From Flavobacterium jejuense (GTDB lineage Bacteria; Bacteroidota; Bacteroidia; Flavobacteriales; Flavobacteriaceae): a DNA stretch of 64,000 nt. The DNA lies in NCBI RefSeq assembly GCF_006491595.2, contig NZ_VEVQ02000003.1, forward strand, positions 1 through 64,000, read 5' to 3'. Under the pieces are notes generated by a model. That model was not told the DNA's origin and searched no databases. It saw nothing but the letters and a program-made list of their open reading frames with translations. Positions 54,511 through 63,167 of this stretch are shown here, piece by piece (within the stretch, counting starts at the first letter, position 1; every line of letters begins with the position of its first letter). The position numbers were made by a program, and so were the translations under genes.

Positions 54511-55149
54511 ATGAAAAAAACGATAGTTGTAGTTGATGATCATCTTTTAATCGCAAATGCATTGAGTAGCATCATATCAAATTTTGAAGCGTTTGAAGTG
54601 TTATATGTTTGCGAAAATGGATTAGAATTACAAAATAAAATCAATCAACATCCAATACCTGATATTGTTCTACTAGATATTAGTATGCCAATAATGGATG
54701 GTTTTGAAACGGCCAATTGGTTAAAAAAAGATTATCCAAATACTCTAATTATGGCTTTGAGCATGCAAGATGACGAACAAAGTTTAATTAAAATGATAAA
54801 AAATGGTGCTAAAGGATATATGCTAAAAAATGCACATCCAAAAGAACTAGAAGAAGCCTTACAAAAAATTTTAAAAAACGGACAATATTTTCAAGAATGG
54901 GCTACTAGTAAAGTCCTTTCTACCTTACATTACAACCACAATAATTCAAACGAAATAAAAATCTCAGATAGAGAAAAAGAATTTCTTAAATATACTGTTA
55001 CTGAAATGACCTATAAGGAAATCTCGGAAAAAATGTTTTGCAGTCCTAGAACCGTTGAAAATTATAGGGATAGCCTTTTTGAAAAATTAGAATTAAAAAC
55101 TAGAGTTGGTCTTGCTGTATATGCTATAAAAAATGGATATGAAGAGTAG
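54511..55149 (+). CDS. NarL/LuxR-family response regulator
   Basis: The receiver domain covers residues 1-120, with Asp56 (IVLLDISMP) as phosphate acceptor and the acidic pair D9-D10. The C-terminal LuxR-type helix-turn-helix covers about 147-207: ISDREKEFLKYTVTEMTYKEI and SPRTVENYRDSLFEKL. It starts 1 bp after the kinase stop. Its likely target is the lanthipeptide promoter, with the palindrome at 52033-52054 as a candidate site. This link is inference from place. The 212-aa length is normal. Confidence 0.93.
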   Translation: MKKTIVVVDDHLLIANALSSIISNFEAFEVLYVCENGLELQNKINQHPIPDIVLLDISMPIMDGFETANWLKKDYPNTLIMALSMQDDEQSLIKMIKNGAKGYMLKNAHPKELEEALQKILKNGQYFQEWATSKVLSTLHYNHNNSNEIKISDREKEFLKYTVTEMTYKEISEKMFCSPRTVENYRDSLFEKLELKTRVGLAVYAIKNGYEE

Positions 55150-55165
55150 TTTTACTCTTCATATC
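55136..55165. terminator. Hairpin formed by two convergent gene ends
   Basis: GATATGAAGAGTA at 55136-55148 pairs with TACTCTTCATATC at 55153-55165. Both genes finish inside the stem, each encoding Tyr-Glu-Glu-stop. No long T run follows, so it may work as an mRNA 3'-end stem or weak terminator. Confidence 0.55.
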
Positions 55166-55379
55166 GTTCCATTTCTCTATCGTAAAATTCACCTGCAAGT
55201 GTAATTAAATGTTCCATTTCAGACTCTAGTTCTTTCTCATCTTCTTCTTCTATATCATCTAAAAACTCTACCTCATCATCTTTCAAGTTGATAATGAATT
55301 GAGGGAAATCTAAATGGATGATAAAAATATCATCCGGAAAATCGGAGTTGTCTGCAATGACAAATTTTGGTAAAGTCAT
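55152..55379 (-). CDS. Small acidic protein, 75 aa
   Basis: The 75-aa protein has a short structured start (MTLPKFVIADNSDFPDDIFIIHLDFPQFI, in parts) and a highly acidic C-terminal helix. I recognise no function. It lies 9 bp after the prohibitin-like gene on the same strand and may be the third gene of the MATE operon. Composition and coupling support a real gene. Confidence 0.7.
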   Translation of the reverse strand: MTLPKFVIADNSDFPDDIFIIHLDFPQFIINLKDDEVEFLDDIEEEDEKELESEMEHLITLAGEFYDREMERYEE

Positions 55380-55387
55380 ATTTTTAA

Positions 55388-56296
55388 TTATTTATCTGAA
55401 AGTAAAATGGGTACATTTCCTTTCCCGTTCATTAGTATTACTTTTGAATTAGTTGATTTAGCTAATTCTAATTGTGCTTTGATGGACTCATATTGTAATT
55501 GTTTATCAGTTAAGCCAGAAGAGATAATTTTTTGATAATCTGCAATTCCTTGAGCTTCCACTCTTTTACGTTCTGCCTCTTGTTTTTCTTTTTGCAAAAC
55601 AAACTGCATTTTTTGAGCTTCTTGTTCGGCATTAATTTTTGATTCGATAGTCGTTTTAACAGAAGCAGGTAAGTTAATATTCCTGATTAATAAATCCTCT
55701 AAAATAATACCTCTTTTCTTAAAGTCATTTTCAATAGATTTATAAATTTTATCTTGAAATTCATCTCTTTTTGAAGAATATAATGCCACTGCATCATAAA
55801 AAACAGCGTTGTCTCTAATTCTTGTTCTTGTAACTGGTCTAACAATTTTATCAGAATAAGTTACTCCTAATTTTTTAAAAATCACTGGTGCTTCTACTGG
55901 ATCAACCCTGTAAAGTACGGTTAAATCTATCACTACTTCTAAACCATCTGCAGAAAGTACTCTTATAGCATCGTCTCCTTGTTTTGCTCCTTCTTCATTT
56001 AGAGCAGACATAGTATAGTTTTGCGTTTGAATATCAAAAGGAGTTACCTCTATCATTGGATTTACAATATGTAAACCACTTTCCAAGATAGTGGGTTTTA
56101 CCTCTCCAAATAACGATTTAACACCAACAGTTCCTGCTTCTATTTGTACAAAAAGTGAAGATAAAACACCTATTATAATTATAAATAAACCAATAAACTT
56201 TAAAGGATTAACCAATTTATTAAAAGCTCCATTTTGAGATTTAATAACAAGGCTTATTACCATTAATATGATTCCAAATATTGCTGCTACTATCAT
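55388..56296 (-). CDS. Prohibitin-family (SPFH) membrane protein
   Basis: This 302-aa protein has two N-terminal membrane segments (about 3-16 and 33-52), then an SPFH/prohibitin domain: VEAGTVGVKSLFGEVKPTILESGLH is the family opening and SVKTTIESKINAEQEAQKMQFVLQKEKQEAERKRVEA the coiled coil (cited as ESKINAEQEAQKMQF and KQEAERKRVEA). Such proteins form large rings in the membrane that hold proteases or organise lipid domains. The start codon overlaps the MATE stop codon by 4 bp (ATGA), so the two are coupled. Confidence 0.9.
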   Translation of the reverse strand: MIVAAIFGIILMVISLVIKSQNGAFNKLVNPLKFIGLFIIIIGVLSSLFVQIEAGTVGVKSLFGEVKPTILESGLHIVNPMIEVTPFDIQTQNYTMSALNEEGAKQGDDAIRVLSADGLEVVIDLTVLYRVDPVEAPVIFKKLGVTYSDKIVRPVTRTRIRDNAVFYDAVALYSSKRDEFQDKIYKSIENDFKKRGIILEDLLIRNINLPASVKTTIESKINAEQEAQKMQFVLQKEKQEAERKRVEAQGIADYQKIISSGLTDKQLQYESIKAQLELAKSTNSKVILMNGKGNVPILLSDK

Positions 56297-57666
56297 TTTT
56301 GTAAAATTAATTTTTTGGTTAAATAATTAAAGCGAATATACAATAAAATTGCAGCTACTGATAATCCTGCTAAAAGTCCTATCCAAATTCCTGATGCTGC
56401 AAGTGATGTATATAAGCCTAAATAAATTGAAATTGGAAAACCAATTACCCAATAGGCAATAAAAGTAATATACATAGGTATTTTAACGTCTTGCAAACCT
56501 CTTAAGGCTCCTAAAACAACTACTTGTATACCATCTGAAATTTGAAAAACAGCAGCTACTAATAATAATTGAGCTGCAATAGCAACCACCTCTGTGTTTT
56601 TAGTTAAATCTTCTAAATTATTTAAATCAACGAATAAACCTGGTAATTTTTCATGGAAAAGCACAAAGAAAGTGGCGAAAATGATCTCTAGAAAAATAGC
56701 CAATAAAAAGATAGAAAAAGCAACTAATCGTAACTTCTTATAATCTTCTAACCCTTTCTGATTCCCAACACGAATCATTGCTGCAACACTCAATCCCATA
56801 GCAAACATAAAAGTAAAGGAAGCTAAACTTAAAGCTATTTGATTGGCTGCTTGACTTGTAGTTCCTAAATTTCCTGAAAGCCAAATAGCACCTGTAAATA
56901 ATGCCACTTCGAAAAACATTTGCATGGCTGAAGGCGATCCTAATTTGATTATTTTTATATTGACCTCTCTTTTAATTTCTTTTAGCGAAAAACCTTTAAA
57001 GTAAGGATGAAATTTCTTTTTTAAATTCATCATGTAATGCATATACCCTAACATTACAAAACGAGAGGCAATAGTTCCAATGGCAGCACCAACAATACCT
57101 AATTTAGGAAAAAACCAAATTCCATAGATTAATAAGTAGTTTAAAACAACATTTACTACGTTTGCCAAAATGGTTGCCCACATAGAATATTTTGTTTCAC
57201 TCATTCCATCAGCAAATTGCTTATAAGCCTGAAACATGATTAGTGGAATCAATGAAAAAGCTACAATATCTAAATAAGGTTTTGCTAATTCCACTACATG
57301 GCCAGGTTGTCCCATAAAAGCAATTAATGGCTTTGAAAAATAGATAATTGTAAAAAGGAATACTCCTAAAATTGTGCACAAATACAAACCGTGATGAAAA
57401 GCACTTCTACCCTTTTCAACATTTCCTTTTCCATCTGCTTCAGCAACCAACGGTGTTATAGCTGTTGAAAAACCAATTCCAAGTGACATAGCAATAAAAA
57501 CGAAGCTATTACCTAAAGATACCGCTGCTAATTCTGTTGGACCTAGTTTACCTACCATAATGTTATCCACAATACCAACAACAGTATGACCTAACATTCC
57601 TAAAATAATAGGATAAGCCAATTTTAAATTATATGAAAATTCTTTCGTATAGGTCGACAGTGTCAT
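56293..57666 (-). CDS. MATE-family multidrug efflux transporter
   Basis: This 457-aa protein has twelve membrane segments in two halves, the MATE layout: PIILGMLGHTVVGIVDNIMVG at the start, then LGPTELAAVSLGNSF, and the second-half counterpart GNLGTTSQAANQIALSLASF. NorM-type members expel drugs or metabolites using Na+ or H+. It is the first gene of an operon with the prohibitin-like gene. It lies about 1.1 kb from the lanthipeptide regulator gene, but on the other strand, and is unlikely to export a peptide of this size. Confidence 0.92.
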   Translation of the reverse strand: MTLSTYTKEFSYNLKLAYPIILGMLGHTVVGIVDNIMVGKLGPTELAAVSLGNSFVFIAMSLGIGFSTAITPLVAEADGKGNVEKGRSAFHHGLYLCTILGVFLFTIIYFSKPLIAFMGQPGHVVELAKPYLDIVAFSLIPLIMFQAYKQFADGMSETKYSMWATILANVVNVVLNYLLIYGIWFFPKLGIVGAAIGTIASRFVMLGYMHYMMNLKKKFHPYFKGFSLKEIKREVNIKIIKLGSPSAMQMFFEVALFTGAIWLSGNLGTTSQAANQIALSLASFTFMFAMGLSVAAMIRVGNQKGLEDYKKLRLVAFSIFLLAIFLEIIFATFFVLFHEKLPGLFVDLNNLEDLTKNTEVVAIAAQLLLVAAVFQISDGIQVVVLGALRGLQDVKIPMYITFIAYWVIGFPISIYLGLYTSLAASGIWIGLLAGLSVAAILLYIRFNYLTKKLILQK

Positions 57667-58018
57667 TTTTTTGCAAATTTGAATGCAAAGGTAGGAAATT
57701 GAACGTTAGAAACTAGAAGTTAAAAATCAGAAATAAATCATTCTACTTTTTGTTTTACAAGAAAACAATACAAAACCTAGCTAGGCCCTGATGGGAACAG
57801 CATCCTTTTATAAGTTGAAAACTTGTAAAAGATAACGTGAACAGCAGGAAAAGGGACAACAAAAAAAACAAGCCATTCGCTTCTAAAAATCACTCTATTT
57901 TTTCATAATATTGGTTTAAATCTTCAAATAATATAATTCTTGGATTTCCAAAAAACCAACTTCTTTTTATAATAGTATTAAAAAACTATCTATTAGAGAA
58001 GCTAATTTCTTCATCTTT
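57667..58018. other. 352-bp stretch with interspersed repeat
   Basis: It holds the MATE promoter side and repeat copy B at 57777-57885. Between 57890 and 58018 I see only AT-rich sequence, with no credible gene. Confidence 0.55.
57777..57885. repeat. Interspersed structured repeat, copy B
   Basis: It begins CTAGCTAGGCCCTGAT, has a hairpin (CCTTTTATAAGTT pairing with AACTTGTAAAAG), continues AACAGCAGGAAAAGGG and ends CAAGCCATTCGCTTCTA. The order of conserved ends around a hairpin matches copy A at 29716-29819, while the hairpin sequence differs. Confidence 0.55.
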
Positions 58019-59800
58019 TTAGTCTAAAGGACTTGTCCCATTTGTAGTTTCAATAAAAAATATTGTATCAAACATTACAAAAGGGTTAAGTTTATAATAA
58101 TCCAAATCACTTTCTTTTCCATATCCTACAAGCTTTAAATTTTCTATAACTTCCTCTTTTTGCAAATTTTTTGTATTAAAATAATATGGTTTTTTATTTA
58201 ATTCATTAAAAATAAGTTCCCATGAAGTTTTAGGCTGATTTTTAATAGTGTTCAATAAAAGTTTTTCGCTAAAATCGTGATCTCCATTAATAAATTTATT
58301 TTCTATATAAGAATGTGTTCCTTTTAGAGAACTTAATCCAATTGAATAATAATTTTCTTTAAATTCATTTTTTAAATCCCTACCCATAATTCCAATTTCA
58401 TTTCCAATGATTATTTTATTAGATATATGAGCATTATGAGCCCAAATAATTATTTTTGCATTTGGATCTTTAGCTAAGTAAGATATTCTTTTTGCCATTA
58501 CTTCATCCCTAGATTGAATTTCTTTATTTTTAGTCATATTCAAAAAATTCACATAACTTGTTTTTGCATTAAAAATTAATTCTTTTAATTTATCATTTAA
58601 AATATTTTCTTTATTTAAAATATTTTCAAGTTTCATTAAATCCTCATATATACTTGCTCCTAATCCATAATTATTTTTGGGTAAAATTAATGCATTTGGA
58701 TATTTATTTAAATAATCATCTACACTTAAAACTATTTTTTCTTCTATGCAATTAAATAATTTATTAATAGAATCATTATTTAAATTGAGAATTTCATCTT
58801 TTAACAAACTACTTAAAACCCAATAAGAATCATCACATCCTTTAAATTTTATATCTTTCTTAGACTTAAACCAATTTAAAAAAGAAAGCATCTCTTTAGT
58901 TTGGTATATTGAAAACAAATGCTTTTTCATTAAACTTGATATTTCTTCCTTTTTTAAACTTTGAGTTAGTAACTCTATATCATCATAAGGATTTTCTAGA
59001 ATAACAAGATTGAATCCTTTTTCATCTATTAGTTTTTTTGTAATTGCTTCTCTTAATTTATAAAACTCAGATGTACCATGAGTATCTTCACCAATAGAAA
59101 CTATTTTACTATCACCTATATCTTTAATTAATTTATCTAAGCTTCTGTCTAACTTTTTATCAGTTGCAAAACTTATATCAGACATATTTTTTACAATTTT
59201 ATTTGTCGTTTTCTTTAAAGTTTCTTGACTAACTGGCTTTTTTTCTTCTTTAGGCAATATTTTAAAATCCTTATCATCTATAGTTAATGTTAAATCATCA
59301 ATCCACATTTTCCCTTTTCCGACAAGTAATCCACCAATTAATATTTTTTCTGCAACTAATGAGTTATAATCTAATTCTATTTCATACTTTTTCCAATCTG
59401 TTGTTCCTACTATTCCTCTATTATTCATGTTGTCAAAACCAACTTCTGGATCAATTCTTAGCCATAAGCCAGCATAACCATCAGCAACATTTTCTGTTTT
59501 TACAAATCCTGTAAGTTTAATTTTTTTTCCTGAATAAGATGCTGGAATATTAAAAGAAAGTGCCTTAAAACCCTCTTTACCTTCTTTATATTCAATAATG
59601 GCTGAATAACGTCCATTATATTGATTTAATGAATCTTGAAGAATTACATAACTATCGTTTCCAAAGAGACTCCAATCTTTAAATCCTTTTTCTTTTAGTA
59701 TTTCAAAATCTAGATTATACTTTTCATCCGAAGTTTCTTGAGCAATTAAATTTCCATTAACAAATAATGAGAATAACAGTAATTTTAAAAATGTTTTCAT
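58019..59800 (-). CDS. Secreted erythromycin-esterase-like enzyme
   Basis: A signal peptide covers residues 1-20. A first domain of about 180 residues looks like a carbohydrate-binding jelly roll (SAIIEYKEGKEGFKALSFNIP; GYAGLWLRIDP). The catalytic domain (about 215-590) is of the erythromycin esterase type: IVSIGEDTHGTSEFYKLREAI gives the Glu-Asp-x-His motif and IIIWAHNAHISNK the second His pair. Ere enzymes hydrolyse macrolide lactones, but many members of this family have other, unknown substrates, and the fusion to a binding domain and export argue for that here. The AraC gene lies 66 bp upstream. Confidence 0.85.
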   Translation of the reverse strand: MKTFLKLLLFSLFVNGNLIAQETSDEKYNLDFEILKEKGFKDWSLFGNDSYVILQDSLNQYNGRYSAIIEYKEGKEGFKALSFNIPASYSGKKIKLTGFVKTENVADGYAGLWLRIDPEVGFDNMNNRGIVGTTDWKKYEIELDYNSLVAEKILIGGLLVGKGKMWIDDLTLTIDDKDFKILPKEEKKPVSQETLKKTTNKIVKNMSDISFATDKKLDRSLDKLIKDIGDSKIVSIGEDTHGTSEFYKLREAITKKLIDEKGFNLVILENPYDDIELLTQSLKKEEISSLMKKHLFSIYQTKEMLSFLNWFKSKKDIKFKGCDDSYWVLSSLLKDEILNLNNDSINKLFNCIEEKIVLSVDDYLNKYPNALILPKNNYGLGASIYEDLMKLENILNKENILNDKLKELIFNAKTSYVNFLNMTKNKEIQSRDEVMAKRISYLAKDPNAKIIIWAHNAHISNKIIIGNEIGIMGRDLKNEFKENYYSIGLSSLKGTHSYIENKFINGDHDFSEKLLLNTIKNQPKTSWELIFNELNKKPYYFNTKNLQKEEVIENLKLVGYGKESDLDYYKLNPFVMFDTIFFIETTNGTSPLD

Positions 59801-59866
59801 ATTTTCTAATTTTTATTTAGACAAATATTCATAAAATGCTAACGTAAAAATTGTACTAATTAGACA

Positions 59867-60679
59867 TTAACTTTTTTTTATAATTTTAAAATAAATGTTT
59901 TTTTGAGAAATTGATTGAGTCTTTTTAAAAAAATGTTTTGGTGTTTCTCCAGTCAATTTTTTAAATGCATTATTAAAATTTGCCTGATCATAATAATTTG
60001 AATCTAATGCTACTTCTGTTAAATTAAATTCTGGATTTACTTTTTTTATTTTTTCTAATGATTTTCTAAACTTAATTATTTTTTTAAATGTGATTGGACT
60101 TTCACCACATAAACTTTTAAAAAGTCTATAAAGCTTTTTCGGGCTACAATTACATTGTTTAGCAATTAAATCAATTGATAATTCATTTTTATCCATTAAT
60201 TCAATTGCTTTGATAACGATATCTGTCCCTTGCTTTTCAATTAATTTTTCAAGTAAAAAATTAGAAATATATGTTACTTTTTCATCTGAGTTTATACCTA
60301 AAAGAGGAAAATTAAAATTGTTAAAAAAATTTATCAAAAAAATATCTCTAGAACTTTTCCAATCTAAGGTATTTTCTAAAAATTGAACTAAACCATATGG
60401 TTTAAATACTATACAAAAATCATTTACTTTACCAATTATATTTATTTTTATAGGAAGAACAAACTTATTAACTGTAAAAAAACTATTATTCAAGTTTTCC
60501 ATGTTTTCTATAAAAACCTCATTATCGATTATTTTCACAATAGAATTATCTACATAAGAAACAGGTAAATTAAAATGTGGAAATGCAAAATAGCTTTCAT
60601 CTTCTAATTCAGTCTCATAAAAGTATTCTATATATTTTTTTAACCTAATATCTTTTGGTTCAAATATTCTTATTTTCAT
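59867..60679 (-). CDS. AraC-family transcriptional regulator
   Basis: The C-terminal 100 residues form the double helix-turn-helix of AraC/XylS regulators: LSIDLIAKQCNCSPKKLYRLFKSLCGESPITFKK and LTEVALDSNYYDQANFNNAFKKLTGETPKHFFKK (cited by parts SPKKLYRLFKSLCGESP and DQANFNNAFKKLTGETP). The N-terminal 150 residues form a divergent ligand or dimerisation domain. The 270-aa length is normal. It lies 66 bp upstream of the esterase gene on the same strand, so regulation of that gene is likely but not shown. Confidence 0.9.
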   Translation of the reverse strand: MKIRIFEPKDIRLKKYIEYFYETELEDESYFAFPHFNLPVSYVDNSIVKIIDNEVFIENMENLNNSFFTVNKFVLPIKINIIGKVNDFCIVFKPYGLVQFLENTLDWKSSRDIFLINFFNNFNFPLLGINSDEKVTYISNFLLEKLIEKQGTDIVIKAIELMDKNELSIDLIAKQCNCSPKKLYRLFKSLCGESPITFKKIIKFRKSLEKIKKVNPEFNLTEVALDSNYYDQANFNNAFKKLTGETPKHFFKKTQSISQKNIYFKIIKKS

Positions 60680-60686
60680 TTAATCT

Positions 60687-61568
60687 CTATTTCTCGCTAC
60701 TTAACTTATCATGATACATTTTTATATTATCTTTTACTTCGTCTTCTAGTTCTGGTTCTTTTATATCATTATATTTTTCTAGCGTTTCTAAAATAGTTTT
60801 AGCTACTAAATAACGGCAAGTTTCTTTATTATCTGCAGGAACGATGTACCACGGAGCATGCTCTTTTGAAGTTTTATTAATCGCTTCTTCATAACATTTT
60901 TGATAATCATCCCAAAGTTCGCGTTCTTTTAAATCACCAGGAGAAAATTTCCAATTGTGTTTTTCGGTTTCTAATCTTCTTAACAAACGCTGTCTCTGTT
61001 CTTCCTTACTTAAATGCAAATAGAATTTCAATACAATAACACCATTAGTCGTAATATGTTTTTCAAAGGCATTGATGCTTTCAAAACGGTTTTCCCAAAA
61101 TTCAGGAGTTATGTCTTCAACGGATTCAATACCAGGAATATTTTCATTTAAAATATAGTTAGGATGCACTCTTGTAACCAAAACATTTTCATAATGTGTT
61201 CTATTAAATACTGAGAATTTTCCTTTTTCTGGCAAAGCCAAATAATGTCTCCATAAATAATCGTGTTCTAATTCGATTAAATTTGGTGTTTTAAAACTGT
61301 GCACCACTACTCCACGCGCATTAAATTCTTTAAAGACTTCACGAATTAGACTGTCTTTTCCAGCTGTATCCATACCTTGTAAGCAAATCAATACTCCATA
61401 TTTGTTATGTGCATACAATGTGTCTTGAATCCTACTAAGTTTTTCTCTGATTTTCTGTAGTTTTTTCTCTTTCTTTTTTTCTGAAGTAGCTACATCAATA
61501 AAAGTTGGAATTGTATTAAGTTGAATAGCTTCGTTAGCTCTTAAATCTTCACAATTTATATTTTTCAT
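60687..61568 (-). CDS. ppk2: Polyphosphate kinase 2 family protein
   Basis: PPK2 enzymes move phosphate between polyphosphate and nucleotides. Walker A is GMDTAGKD at residues 65-72, Walker B lies in FSVFNRTHYENVLV and the lid Arg pair in EEQRQRLLRRLE. The length of 293 aa and the long basic N-terminal helix fit class I/III PPK2. Whether it makes ADP/ATP from AMP/ADP or GTP cannot be decided here. It is 7 bp upstream of the AraC gene on the same strand. A TATCTTTA box lies upstream in the divergent gap. Confidence 0.92.
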   Translation of the reverse strand: MKNINCEDLRANEAIQLNTIPTFIDVATSEKKKEKKLQKIREKLSRIQDTLYAHNKYGVLICLQGMDTAGKDSLIREVFKEFNARGVVVHSFKTPNLIELEHDYLWRHYLALPEKGKFSVFNRTHYENVLVTRVHPNYILNENIPGIESVEDITPEFWENRFESINAFEKHITTNGVIVLKFYLHLSKEEQRQRLLRRLETEKHNWKFSPGDLKERELWDDYQKCYEEAINKTSKEHAPWYIVPADNKETCRYLVAKTILETLEKYNDIKEPELEDEVKDNIKMYHDKLSSEK

Positions 61569-61631
61569 TTTATGAATTTTATTTATAAAGATAAATGTAT
61601 TTTTACAACCGAAAAAAATTATCGAAATAAA

Positions 61632-62450
61632 ATGGAAAAATTCCAGTTACAACTTTTTCAAGAAATTATTGGAATAGGTTCCGCATCTGGCATTTTATAT
61701 CATAATAATTTACTTTTTATCATTTCAGATAATAGTTCTTTTTTATATGAGCTGAATTTGGACAATGACCATTTTGAAAAACATGCATTGGACAACAACC
61801 CTCAAGAAAACATTCCAAAGAAAGACAAACCTGATTTTGAAGCTATAAATCTAAAAGACAATACAATCATTATTCTTAGTTCCGGTTCAACTGAAAAAAG
61901 AAATAAGGGTAAGATTTTTGATTTAAAATTTAAAAAAAGCAAAACTGTTGATTATACAAAACTTTTTGATCGTTTCAAAAAATTGACTTCACTTTCAAAA
62001 GAAGAATTAAATATTGAAGGATTAATTAATACTTCAGAAAAAACCTATTTCTTTCAAAGAGGGAATTCTATACATGCTGCAAATGGAATTTTTATTTTAG
62101 ATGAAATCACAAATTCTCTCACTTTTAAAGCCATTACCCTTCCTGCACTTAATGGAATTGAATCTTCATTTACTGATGCCATTCTTGTTACTGAAAACAT
62201 CTATTTTTTAGCAGCAGTTGAAAACACAATCTCTACTTATGATGATGGAGAAATACTAGGTACTTTTTTATGTAAAATGAGACTTGACGATTTTGTAATT
62301 ACAAAAACACTTTTTCTGTCAGAAAAACATAAATTTGAAGGTATCACATTATATCAACAAAATGAGACTCTACTCACTTTTCTTCTTTGTGAAGATAATG
62401 ATGATGAACAATTAAAATCAAAAATTTATAAACTAACAATAAATAAGTAA
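61632..62450 (+). CDS. Secreted-type beta-propeller-like protein (DUF6929-like)
   Basis: I set the start at the ATG at 61632, because the ATG at 61572 is only 3 bp from the divergent PPK2 start and lies before a TATTTTTAC promoter box near 61600. The 272-aa protein has repeated strands like a beta-propeller (ASGILYHNNLLFIISDNSSFLYEL, FEAINLKDNTIIILSSGST, EGLINTSEKTYFFQRGN, cited by fragments). It resembles phytase-like or DUF6929 proteins in layout. Function unknown. The next gene shares one base with its stop (TAATG). Confidence 0.7.
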   Translation: MEKFQLQLFQEIIGIGSASGILYHNNLLFIISDNSSFLYELNLDNDHFEKHALDNNPQENIPKKDKPDFEAINLKDNTIIILSSGSTEKRNKGKIFDLKFKKSKTVDYTKLFDRFKKLTSLSKEELNIEGLINTSEKTYFFQRGNSIHAANGIFILDEITNSLTFKAITLPALNGIESSFTDAILVTENIYFLAAVENTISTYDDGEILGTFLCKMRLDDFVITKTLFLSEKHKFEGITLYQQNETLLTFLLCEDNDDEQLKSKIYKLTINK

Positions 62451-63037
62451 TGAATCCAATTTTATCTAAAAATGTGTTTTTAGTAAAAGAACACGTAGGC
62501 ATCTTTAAAGCTTCCAATAATTATGACATCTACAATCCTGAAAGTGGTTCTGTAATGATGACTTGTAGAGAACCAAATCTAGGTTTCTTCACTAAACTAT
62601 TTCGCTTTACAGATTACAAAAGAATGACTCCTTTTCATATTGTAATTAGTGATCCTCAAGGAAAAAAAATCCTTTCAGTTAAAAGAGGTGTTACCCTTTT
62701 TAGATCAGATGTGGATGTTTTTGATGAAAATGAAAAATTAGTTGGTGTTTTCAAACAAAAATTCTTTTCTTTTGGAGGAAAATTTGAAATACATGATGCA
62801 AATGATAAACATCTTTGTACACTTCAAGGAAAATGGACAGGTTGGGATTTTAAATTTATGCAACAAAACAAAGAACTAGCTAATGTTTCTAAAAAATGGG
62901 CAGGAATAGGTAAAGAGCTTTTTACAAGTGCTGATAATTATGTACTCAACATCAATGCTTCTGTAGATCCAGAAGACAAAGTAAGACAGCTTATTTTGGC
63001 TGCTGTAATGTGTATTGATATGGTTTTTAAAGAATAG
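62450..63037 (+). CDS. LURP-one/phospholipid scramblase-like protein
   Basis: The 195-aa protein consists of a 12-stranded barrel-like pattern around a central helix, as in the Tubby/LURP-one/scramblase fold: YDIYNPESGSVMMTCREP, PFHIVISDPQGKKILSVKRG, DVDVFDENEKLVGVFKQKF and DKVRQLILAAVMCIDMVFK as the C-terminal helix. Membrane scrambling or lipid binding is known for relatives; the role in bacteria is unknown. It overlaps the previous gene by one base and ends before a terminator at 63058. Confidence 0.8.
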   Translation: MNPILSKNVFLVKEHVGIFKASNNYDIYNPESGSVMMTCREPNLGFFTKLFRFTDYKRMTPFHIVISDPQGKKILSVKRGVTLFRSDVDVFDENEKLVGVFKQKFFSFGGKFEIHDANDKHLCTLQGKWTGWDFKFMQQNKELANVSKKWAGIGKELFTSADNYVLNINASVDPEDKVRQLILAAVMCIDMVFKE

Positions 63038-63057
63038 TTTTAGAAAAACAAAAATTT

Positions 63058-63094
63058 AAAGGCATATGTAATAAAAAACGTATGCCTTTATTTA
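63058..63094 (+). terminator. Terminator after the LURP-one-like gene
   Basis: AAAGGCATA (63058-63066) pairs with TATGCCTTT (63081-63089), followed by a T-rich run. Confidence 0.75.
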
Positions 63095-63167
63095 TTTTTA
63101 AAAAATATTTAAAGGCTCTCCCAACCTTTTACCAACTTTTGCGCTCTATATAGAAAAGCAACCAATT

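Noticed and set aside
56293..57666. MATE transporter as the lanthipeptide exporter
   Set aside because: MATE proteins move small molecules, and the gene is in a separate minus-strand operon with a prohibitin-like gene.
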